Positions 43,201 through 55,200 of a DNA stretch of 64,000 nucleotides are shown one piece after another. Location of the stretch: contig CM036617.1 in NCBI GenBank assembly GCA_020746105.1, positions 137,605,845 through 137,669,844 on the forward strand. The letters are read 5' to 3'. Under the pieces are notes generated by a model, which saw only the letters and a list, made by a program, of their open reading frames with translations, did not search any database and was not told the DNA's origin. Source of the DNA: Trogon surrucura. Lineage: Eukaryota; Chordata; Aves; Trogoniformes; Trogonidae. The translations under genes and the position numbers were made by a program. Position 1 is the first letter of the stretch, and every line of letters starts with the position of its first letter.

Positions 43201-46200
43201 TGGACGTGGTCTACCTGGACATCAGCAAGGCCTTTGACACCGTCTCCCACAGCATCCTCATAGGTAAACTGAGGAAGTGTGGTCTGGATGACCAAGTAGT
43301 GAGGTGGGTCGAGAACTGGTTGAAGAGAAGAAGCCAGAGGGTTGTGGTCAATGGGGCTGAGTCTGGCTGGTTGCCTGTGTCTAGTGGGGTCCCTCAGGGG
43401 TCAGTGCTTGGGCCGGTGCTGTTTAATATATTCATCAATGATCTGGATGAGGGATTAGAGAATGTTGTCAGCAAGTTTGCTGATGATACGAAGTTGGGGG
43501 GAGTGGTTGACACACCAGAAGGCTGTGCAGCCATTCAGAGAGACCTAGACAGGCTGGAGGGCTGGGCGGGGAGAAATCTTATGAAGTTTAATAAGGGCAA
43601 GTGTAGAGTTTTGCACTTGGGAAAAAATAACCCCATGTACCAATATAGGTTGGGGACTGCCCTGCTGGAGAGCAGCGCAGGGGAAAGGGACCTGGGGGTT
43701 CTAGTGGACAGCAGGATGACCATGAGCCAGCAATGTGCCCTCGTGGCCAAGAAGGCCAATGGCATCCTGGGGTGTATTAGAAGGGGAGTAGCAAGCAGGT
43801 CAAGAGAGGTCCTCCTGCCCCTCTACTCTGCCCTGGTGAGGCCACATCTGGAATATTGTGTCCAGTTCTGGGCCCCTCAGTTCAAGAAGGACAGGGAGCT
43901 GCTTGAGAGAGTCCAGCGTAGAGCCACAAAGATGGTGAAGGGAGTGGAGCATCTCCCTTATGAGGAAAGGCTGAAGGAGCTGGATCTCTTTAGCTTGGAG
44001 AAGAGGAGGCTGAGGGGTGACCTCATAAATGTTTATAAATATGTCAAGGGGGAATGTCAGGAGGATGGAGCCAGGCTCTTTTCAGCGGCGTCCACTGACA
44101 GGACAAGGGGCAATGGGTGGAAGCTGGAACACAGGAGGTTCCAGAAAAATATGAGGAAAAACTTTTTTACTGTAAGGGTGACCGAGCACTGGAACAGGCT
44201 GCCCAGGGAGGTTGTGGAATCTCCTTCTCTTGAGACATTCAAAACCCGCCTGGACGCGTTCCTGTGCGCTCTAGTGTAGGTGGTCCTGCTCTGGCAGGGG
44301 GGTTGGACTAGATGATCTTTAAGGTCCCTTCCAACCTCTAACATTCTGTGATTCTGTGATTCTGTGATTCTTCATCAGCATTTCTATTTAAACAGTCAAA
44401 TTTCCCTGCAAATTTACCCCTGACCACAGTCACGCTTAGTTCATGCAGAACACTGTTTTGTTTGCCTGGGACAACCCAGACAATTCAGAAAGCTCTGGAT
44501 TCTTAATACTAAAGGACAAGTTACACACGGTGATCCTATCTTATATTTAGAGGCACACATTCAGAGTGCTACTTCTCATGCTCCCCATACATTAAACCAC
44601 GGAAAATTTGCACCCATCATTTTAAGAAAGGTCTTGCCGTGGAACTCCTTCACTTGACTTGAATTATATGGGGTATAAGAATTCACATCTACTTAATACT
44701 GCATGTTTTAATAAATGTATTTTATTTATGCCTGCACACACAAACACAAGCGAAAGGGTGGACCAAGGTCTAAGTTCATCTGTCTAAATGTTAAAATACA
44801 ACTAAGTGAAGGAAAGTCAGCAGCTGCCCCAAGCTATAACACCCACAAAACAACCTTAAGGCATACAAGGCTCCCTAACACAGATGCACACACTTGTATC
44901 TGTTATCTTGTGAAAGCTCTACTTGCCTTAACAATTCACCATATTAGCAGCACAGGAAAGTTTATTTAAAAAAAAAAAATGTTAGCATGAGCTCTTTAAA
45001 AGGCTCTTGGAGCACTAATGTGCTCAGTGATTATGCACTTCTCAACTGCATTTTGCCAATTCTCCTCATTAGTAAAGTAGCTGGGATCGAGTCAGCATAG
45101 GAGGAAACCCAGTGCAGCAGTTAAAGGAAAGCACTGGGGATGATCAAGCAAGCCGTATTCGCTCCCCATGACAGCTAATGACTTGCTGTCTATACCTGTT
45201 GCTGGCTTGGTGTCTTTACGTGCAACAGCGGGTAATAACACTGACTTGAAGAGGGGGAAAAAAAATCAAGAAGCTTTTAACTGCTCCAAAATCCTATAAG
45301 AAGGGAGATTCATTCTTTAAAAATTTCTGAAACCACTATTATTATTGTGATTTATTTGTCCTGCTGTACCATGTAAGAGTGCCAGAACCACGCAGTTCCA
45401 GGCACAGCACTGGTGCAGAAAACAAAGGTGGTCCCAGCCCTCACTGTATTCAAACCCAACAAAAGATATAGAATGACATGCTAAACAGAAACCCACAGTA
45501 ACAAAAGGCTTTGTGCTTCTTAGAATTTCACATATTTGGATAGCTATTTTTTTTAAAACTGACTTTAGTTTCTCCTTAATGAACATATCACATCCAAGTC
45601 TTATCGAAGCAGTCCTTTTTCAAATGTCAAAACCAGTAACTCTTATAGAATAGCCCATAATGTACTCCTACTCCCAAACTATACATCTATGCCATCTATT
45701 ATTAGTGTTTTACTCTTCTAGTTAGCAAATACACTTTGTGTGTACATTAATATGCAATATACTGCATGAAGTAAACACGTCAATAAGACATTAGTTTGAT
45801 AAAACTCGCCAAGTTTAATAAAGAAATCTTGATTCTGCTATTAATATATTAACAAATACATAAGGCTGATAACTTATATATACAAATACATAAAGGCTGA
45901 TCATAACTTATTTTGCTCATTCCATTTAAAATTAGCACCAGAGAGGAAGGAGCATGACTTACTCATGATGCCCAATTGCTAGAGTATTCTCAGCACACGC
46001 AGCAAGCACCTTGCAATTCACAGCAAATCCTACCTCTTTTCCTTGGTTTATTTTAAGAACTTATGAATGGAAGAACACTTCCAGCTGTGTTAGTATATTA
46101 GAAGTACCTGCACTGATACCAAGCAGTATCACTTTCTTCTAACCTTATGGAGTGAAGGAAATTATTTTTCACTAAGTCTTGGTGCCACCAGGAAATTATG

Positions 46201-49200
46201 TAAATATAAGTAGTTTTGGTACTCCGTTGGGATGTAAACAAGTTAAATAACTTTTTAGCTTTATCTCATTAAAAAAAAACAAACCACCTTCCATTTACCT
46301 GGAGGTTACAAAGGTATTCTGGAATTCTAAGATCTACACTTCCTCTCCAGCAAGGCATTTAAGAATAAGCTTAAAATTGAGCAGTTGAGTAAACATTTTG
46401 CTAGTCTGAGAGCACACAACATGCATCATGAAAGGGGCGACATGCTAGGTCTGTACCCTTATACTCCTGCAACAGCTTTGGGAACCAGATGGAAGAAGTC
46501 ACAAGGCACTGAAAATTCTGTTACAGCATTACGATTTGCTTCTCTACTCCCTACCCACTCACATCCTTCTAGATCAAGGACATGTCTACACAGCTCTACA
46601 AGCAGATGAAAGTGTATTTTTCCCATGCTGCAAGCTGACTAGAAGCTATGTTAAGTTATTTCACGTTCTTCTGAACCTCATGAATAAAGCTCCTGTTGAA
46701 AGGTGCAGCATATTAGCTTGGGCTTCATGCCTGACTTAGACAGTTTGCATCTAGCTGAAAAACACAGAGAAACACTCCAAAGTATCTTCTGTTAGCAGAA
46801 GCACAGATGTACATGCATGCAAACTACAGGACCCTGTGGTTATAACCAGTGCCTTATCATACTTCAGCATAAATGTAAAGGGGTTGTGAACCTCACAGAA
46901 ACAGTCCTAACTTCAAGAAAGCTTTTATTTTATCCTATGAGCTACCGAAATACTTTGTTGTAACTGACAGGTAGCAACCTCAAGCGGTCATCTGAAAAGT
47001 CAGAGGATTTCTTTAGCCTTTTAAGATTTCTTTTTTTTTGGGTAGCCATTTAAAAACTTGATTCTCCTACACTAATACATCTGCACATAAGGAGCGAGTA
47101 AGTATAAAACTTTTTCACACTACTATGTCAAAAGCTTTTAAAAGGACAGCAATAAAAATATCACACCAATTTATGTTGACTGACGCTTGAAAAAAAAAGG
47201 TGTAAGAGCTGATGGAACTATCCATAATGCTCCACTGGCATTCACCCATGACCACTGTAAGAAATTAGCAATGTCAAGTTCCAGGGTTGGCTCTGAGCAT
47301 GACATTTGAACAAGATAGAGAAAACAGAATCTCCTCCGTGGATTTTCAAGAGAATTGTGAACACTATCTAGCAGTAATAGACTTATTTTTCAAAGATGTG
47401 ATCTCAAACACCTCCACAAGCAGCTGTAGAAGAGCTACACTTGGCAGGAGCCCCTAACTCAAAGCCAGGGTGCAGAGTGGGAGTGCAGCTCGGGGTAGTT
47501 CCTCACGGAAAAGTCAGTTCTGCTTTCTCTTAGTGGTATTCCCTTCTCCCCTCAGATCATAATACGTCAAATGGGAGAAGTAAGGAGCAGCAGCGCCCAG
47601 ACAGCCTGGAGTCATTGCAGGGGAAGCAGCACACCTATGGCATGTGGCAGGCTGGAGGAAGGTGAGGAAATGAAGGAAAGCAGAGAGGTAACAGAGAAAC
47701 ATGTGGAAGAAATGTGAAAACTGTCATGACATGGCCTATTTAACACGTCCCAGGCTGCTATGCCACACACCTCTGGAGGCGTGTGTGCGTGCGTGATGTA
47801 CAGGCGTGCACTTGCACATACGTGCCTGCACATGCATTTGGGGTAGGGGTTGGAAGGCTGTAAAGGAGATGTAGTAACAGAAATCTCAGCCTTGGTTGTG
47901 ACATATTTAAAACTTTCTATGCACTGTGGGTCAAACATTTACAAGAATGTCTTTTGCTTCTGGTAAAATCAACCACAGGAAGGGCAAGGAAGGATGTAGT
48001 GGTAGCAAAATGCAGAACCCACCATCACCCTGAAGAGTGCAACGACAAAAACTGAAAGTCTGAGCTCCCCGAAATAAACTGTCTGTGTTTGAGGGCTGTA
48101 CCAGCAAAAAGAGGAACTCCTGGCCTTGATTCTGCTATTACAGAGGGACAACCAAAAAGCAGTAAATAGAGCAAGTGGTCACAAGCAAGTGACAGGAAAG
48201 TAAGTGACTGAAGAGCTACACTGGTAGTAGTAAAAAAAGTTTGAAGAACTGTGAAAACTATAAGGAGCACAGTAAAGAAATATTATGTAAATCAGGTCAG
48301 CTAATCTAAGCAGAAGGCCCAGGCACTGAAAAGTCACTTTGACACAGCAAAGCACAAGAGGGTGTCTGGAGAGAGGAGCCAACAAAGGAACCCGGCAACA
48401 ATTGTCTTACTGAGGAGGGACCATGTTTGTATCCTGCCCATCCCAGGGTGAGCGAAATGACACACATGGAAGGAGTCTGGGGTGAAAGATCAGCAATCCT
48501 GCGCCAAGAATAATAGCTTTTCATTAGTGGAGAAGAGAGGAAGGCCCAAAATTGCCTGTCCTTCCATTGCTTGTTTTGATACAGGGCTTGACATGGGTGC
48601 AAATCTACTGTAAACACACACACACGCAGACGGTGTTACAGAAATGCAAGACAAAGAAATCAGTCTTTTTTCGTTAAAAAAACATACATTTTTACAGCAT
48701 ACAGAGCCAATCTTGCCATTTAATTCCACAGAACAGGAAGGTGCTCAGCAAATTGCTGCAAAAATATCCAGCCTTATGCAACCAAAATGTTGACTATGGA
48801 TCAGGCATTTGGAATAGCTGTGGAGTAGCATCACGGACTTCCCCAGCACCCTGGATATGTTTCTAGGGACAGAGTTTAACGTAAGCCTCAGCTAACTAGT
48901 GCACCCTTGGTAGTGACCTCTTTTGTAAAACGACCCCAGCAGTCAGTTCATATATAGTTTTAGGGCTACTCCCTGAAGCTCATTCTCCATTGTCACAAAC
49001 CTTGTTAAGCTATTTAACAAAAGCTGTAGGCAGAAGAAATAAAACACCAACATTTTGATTTGGCAGGCATTTAAATTTTCACTATAACCATTCATACAAG
49101 AAGTCAATAGTCATACAAGGCAAGGAGCTACAGATGCTTTCTAGAAATTCTATCTTTCAATGGGTGTCTTACGTACAGTCCAACACAGCACAAGAGTAGA

Positions 49201-52200
49201 ACATGGTCAACTACAACAACATAATAACAAGACTTACTTATTTAAATATGTGTTGCGAGCACATGAGCATAACTTAGTGCCTGGTTTTGCATTCCTTGCT
49301 TGAAAGAAACATTGTGTAATACTAGTATAACTACAAATTGCTTTCTTCTCATTGAATATTCAATTCCTAACAACGCTTAAAAAGCATAACGAATGCAGAA
49401 CACTCAGTATCCCTTATTTCTTCTTAGTAAAAAAAATTTTTAAAAAATCTGGCCCTTATATGAAATACCAAAAGCTATTATTTATTATATAATCAAGAAA
49501 TACATGGTCCTTATTGTTTTAGTTTAAAAAAAAATTTCAATACTCTTAATATAATTGAAAGATCAGCTAGTTTTGATACCAAGTGCTCTGAAGAATTAAT
49601 ATCCCATTAAATAAAAACCTTCAGTGTACATTCTACCTCTATCCAGTAGAGAAGCAAAAGTGATCAGAAAAGGCTTGAGGGCACTACAACATAATTCAAA
49701 AGAAGAAAACAGTAAAAAGACCCGATTATTCTTATTGGTTAACTAATACAGCTAAAGTAATAGGAATCGTCTCAGTTCAAGCTCGTTTGGTATCAAGACT
49801 GAAGCTACTACTTACAATACACTAAAAACAATCACATCATTTATGATTTGAATGATATAAATGTTAAAAGAAGACAAAGCTAAATGGACATTATTTGGTT
49901 TGCTCTGCATTGTCATTTCACACAAACAGAGCCTCTCAAATCCCTTACAGTGCCTACACACACAGTGAGATGGCTCACTTGTCCCGTTCTCAAGAAGTTT
50001 CCAGATAAAGTCATATACGCAAACATAAGGCAGAAACCACAAGAAGCAAAAGGTTCCATTTGATCAGATGGGTTTTGTGTGGATCTTAACCTCATAACAC
50101 TTTTCTGGAAACAGTCACACAACAAAGACATACAACAAAGACATACCTGGTGGGCCAAAATGTAGATGTTATGGCCAACATCTTTTGGGGAGATGCCATC
50201 ATCTCCATTCTCCTCCTCATGGTCACATTCAAGGCCTTGGTTATAGGCATTCTTCATCACATCCACCTGTAGCAGAAACCCAACCAGGGAGAGATTAAAT
50301 AAATGTCATTCTTGGGGAAGAAGCGTGCTATGTTTGAACACACTCGCTTTGTTCAGTTCTAGCCCGGACAGGTGCCCTCCAGTTCCCCGAGAAGAGTGAG
50401 CAGTCTGAGAAACTCTTTCTGAATAAAGACAAGCTTGAGGTATTTATGAAGCTCCAAACTCCGACATTTCTCATGAGCAGAGCTGCAATCATTAGAAAGA
50501 ACAGGAATGCTGAGCCTTTGTGAGCTGTTATTTTCAGAAGCCCTTTTAAAGAGGGATCTACAGACATGGCAGGTCACACTGTATGGCGCTTAGAGCGCTG
50601 CCATGATCTCCCTCTGGCTAGAGTGGGCTGTGATGTTGATCAGCATTCTCCACACAGTTTAACAGAAAAAAAACTCAACAAACTAAACAAAAAAGGAAAG
50701 CAAGATACAGATCCGGGCAGGGTGCTGGGGAAATTCCAAAAGTTCCAAAGCCTTTTACAGGACCAATGTGAGGGAAATCTTCTGTTCCCCATGTTCAGGG
50801 CTTGATCCTGCAGTGGTACCTTAAGGACGGCCTCATCGTGCTGACGTGTCACCTCAGCGATGACACTTTGAAACCAGGAGGCCACTGGGCTTTGCTGAAG
50901 GGCAGGGCTGAAGACCACAGGTCTCTCCATAAAAGAGGTTCTTCAGTCACTGCTGTTATATGGTCAATCAGATGGGAAGCAATTTCTCCAGATTTTCAAT
51001 CTATGTAAAAATCCTGGTTGTTCCAAAATACAGCAACAACTGTTTCTAACTCTCTTTGTTCATGAGACATATGTATATAACATATATATATATATACACA
51101 CAATATACACTGTATGTCTACACACACATTTCTGTTAGCAAGCTTAATTTGCCAGCCCCTGACAAAGTGTGCTTGAAGACAGTCTATCAGAATATGATAA
51201 TTTAGTTAGGAAACAATTACAGAAAAGTGCTTGGAACGAATAAAAATAATGAAGTCGTAAAGACTGAAATCGTGCATGCTTGATCCTTTTAAAGTACTTT
51301 TTGTGAATTAGTACTATCCTGATACATTGTGTCACTATATGCTGCCAACACTTTTCAGCTTAGATGCAGATCATTTAAAAAATGTTTTAATGACAGATTT
51401 TTTTTCAGCCAAAAGATTTATGAATATTCAAAAGTTTTCTCACCAGTTCCCTTGGTCTCATGTTGAAAAGGATTCTTTCCGCATTCTCGCTGTCATGCCT
51501 GCTTTCCATAATAGCCAGCAAAAGCTTGGAGGCATTGTTCTAGAGATACAAAACCAAGTTAATGCAAATTTTAGATCTATTTCATGGATTAACGACCCTT
51601 GCATTTTTTTTAATTGAGATTACGAGGACCACTTTTTTAGTGGATAAGATTTTAGAGTACTAGTAGTTTTTATTTTACTGACATATTTAACAAGGTTTTT
51701 CTCCCACTTTAATGTCAGCATCCTGTAAAGCTAACTAACCTTGCACATTATATAGGAAGAAGCATTTTAAATATTGAAAAAGATCTGACTTAAATACAGA
51801 GCCTTGCTCTATACTGTGCACAAGAAGTGGAATTCCATTTCCTTTTCTTATTGCTCACCTAGCAATTTTTGCCATGGCTTTCTGCTAAAACAATACTCAG
51901 CAGAGGTAATTATAAATACATTACACAGAAGGTTTCATCATTCAGACAGGTCTCTTTCCCCTTTGGTTTCTATAAAGTCTGACTCGGTTGTTATTTGAAA
52001 GGCTATAATATAAACTGTTTTCATACATTCCTGGAATTTTGTTTCACTACCAAGTATTCCTGGGGGAACATATAAAGACATCCTTTATTTGTCAACGGAG
52101 CACTTTTCACCAAGACCGCTCCCAAGGACTAAACAGCATGAGATTCAGCAGCAGTAACCCAGTAGTGCCTTAGACTTCAGAGACCTGCCCGTCTTCCTGT

Positions 52201-55200
52201 TGAATCAGCTGTGAACAGGAGAGGAAGAATGGGTTTCGGAGGTTTGACTGCTTTCTGGCAGAGCATGGGGGCCTGAGTCCCCCTGTTGCAGCATCCCCCC
52301 ATCATCTCCCCTTACGGCCTGAGCTACTGAAACACTTGGCAGCAGAGCACAGCTCCGCGATACAGGTAGGGGCCAGTCAAACTCTCAACCCACCATACAA
52401 CCTCGTTCTCAGATGCTTATTGCTGCCACACGTCAGCAACGCAAACTGAAATTTCTCACAGCGAGGGTGTGCCTCAGACAATTAGTACAGGCAGTTTTGG
52501 AGGAAAAGGATTCAGCTGCTTTTGGGGCCAAGGCAAAAAGAAAGACGTTATTCTCTGCACGTTAAAGAAACTTCCGTTTTAAGCAGCTTTTGTATCTCCC
52601 AAGTTCTGCTAGCAGAGCTGAAAATCTGGAGCACTAGAGGCTGAGATAACACAATCATGCAAGTTGTAGTCCCCAAGGAAATCCAGCCAAATTTGTCCAA
52701 CTCATAAGCGTTTTTTAAATTACAATTTAAATACCACATTGCAGAAGCTTGCTAGTTTCATAGCTAGAAGTCCAGAGAGTTTCTGCTTGGCGGGCATAGA
52801 ATCACAAAACCATGTGGACTGGATCACAAAATCACACATCTGAGGCTGTCCTCTGAACTAATCTTTCAGCAGTCCCACCCCCTGCTCAGAGCAGGTTCCT
52901 CAGGGCTGTATCAAGGTGAGGTTTGCACAGCTCCAACTGGAGGACTGCAGGATGAGAAGTCTGCCACAGAAGGAAGGGGCAGATGGAAGCGAGGGTAGAT
53001 TTATACAATGAGGATTTATATGTGACAGGGGAACTATGACCATCTGGGAGAAGAGACCAGGAGTTGAATGAGAAGCCAGAAGAGAGGAGCCTGGGCTTCC
53101 TAACACAGGAATGAGATAAGGACAAAGAACAACAGATGTGAAGACCAGACTGGAACTGGCTACAGGAGAGCAGGACTCCGCATTAGTTTTTCCACAGCTC
53201 CCCTTTTCTTTTGTTCCAAAATCAAATCAGGATCATCCATTGGAAAGGGATAGTCAGACTCTTTTCCTTGTGCAACACAGACAGTGAATGAGGCCAGGTG
53301 GAGGTAAAGGACAGTGTTTTGATTAAGACTCCAAACAGGGTGCTGCTCTGAAGAACTGGATGTTCCTTTTTCTGCCACAATTCTCCCTTAGAGTGGTGAC
53401 CAAGTCAGTTGTGGAAGCACTGGCAAGATCTCAAACTGAGGAGGAGGAGACAAGACAGGCTGCCAGGCTGCTCAAGAAGGAAGGGGAGGAAACACTGGAG
53501 AAAGGCACCAGTCCACTTGCTCATGGGTGAGAAGGACTTTGAAGCTATTTCTCAGTGAAGACAACACTGAGGTTGGTGAGAAGCCTGCTGCAGGCAGAGG
53601 GTGGGCAGGACTTTGTGCCAACAGCCAGCTTCTTCCTATTGACTCAGCAAAAGTGGCATGCCACAGCCTAGAATTATAGCAGGCAGGCACATCCTCCATT
53701 TTTTTTTCTCTCTGATCACTGCACCTGACACTGCAATGCTTGTTTGACTACTTGTTCCTCATTTTCTGCCTGCTTTGGGACCCTGGGATCTGATTTCTAT
53801 TCCCAGAAATGAGGAAAAGAGGTCAATAACTTCGAAAATACAGAATAAAGTTCTTCATAACACATTCGTACTGCAAAAAAAAATTGCTTCCCAGGTGCTA
53901 CAAACAGGACAGCCCCAAAGTACTTCTGACCTTCATTTCTGTTCACCTGGGTTCCCATCTCATCTCCTCACAAGAATTCTGGAGAAATAAATTAATGCGT
54001 GAAGCAGCTAGATACTGCAGAGTACGGTGCTATGGGAGAAGCCAAACAGACACTTGTATTAGACTCTCTCTACCCTTAGACTGACAACATCTTTTCATCC
54101 TGCCACTATATACAGTGGTCCATATTGAGGTCATACTGTTGTGCCAGGGCTTAAATGCTAGTCAGTAAGGAAAGCCTCAAAAGAACAAGAGGCAGAACAG
54201 AACATTGGACATCTGTGCACTCAGTGAACATGGTCTGCCCTGCTCACTAAGTGGTTTGGGAGTCCACTGGCAGAAATAATCCATGAAGATCTAATTAAAT
54301 ACCACATCACAAACTACGTGCAAAACAAGCTACATTAAGATGGCATGGGAAAATCCAATGCTGCATTGCCTTTGCTTTGATGGGGGGTATGGGTTCAACA
54401 TATACTGTTCCCTGTAAACAGCATCTGAGCTTGTGTGTATGTGCAAGCGTGTGGGCCTACATACTTTGCATTCTGTATTTTCACTGCAAAATTTATGTAT
54501 CGGCAACTTCAGAGTTGTCTATGAGCACAGATTGTCCATGTTAAACATTACCTGGTAAACTCAGTGCTAGATCATTTCAATGTGTTGCCACTCAAAATAA
54601 AAATCAGTAACTTCTTAATTTGGATCCAGTTCTTGACATCACATCACTGTGTCCAGTTCTGGGCTCCCCAGTACATGAAAGATATGGACTTATTGAAATG
54701 AGTCTAGCAAAAAGCCACAAACATGATTAAGGGAACAAAGGATTTCTGATACAAGGAGCGGCTGAGAACTAGGACTGTTCAGCCTGGAGAAGTGAGGGCT
54801 CAGAGGAATCTTATCAACATATATAAATACTTCACAGGAGAGAATGAAGAAGAGGGAGCCAGACTCCTCTCAGCAGTGCCCAGTGAGAGGACAAGAGGCA
54901 ATGTACATGAATTAAGACATATATTAAACACTATTTTACTGTGAAACTGATCAAACACTGTAACAGGTTACCCAGATGGGCTATGGAGTCTCCGACTGTA
55001 GAAATACTCAACTGGACATGGTCCTGGGAAACCTGCTCTAGCTGACCCTGCTTGAGCAGAGCTTAGGACAAGATGACTTCAAGATGTCCCTTCTAACCCA
55101 AATGACTGTGATTCTGTAAAATCAGAATAATTTCCACAGATTGAACCTTTGGTATCATTCACCACAGTTTTTGCTATTTAAGAAAGGCATATATAGCCTC

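Larger units (their letters stand above)
28126..50146 (-). other. ITPR2: ITPR2 intron 8 (22 kb, mobile-element rich)
   Basis: The largest intron of the window. It contains an ERV LTR fragment, a CR1 copy with an internal deletion, a CR1 tail at 34973, an ancient SINE-like block at 36296, a 2 kb CR1 with an open reverse transcriptase frame at 42390, an inverted pair of octamer-bearing sequences and short tandem duplications. Between these (32500-34950, 36500-42380 and 44380-50100) I see AT-rich sequence without further recognisable elements. Confidence 0.92.
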
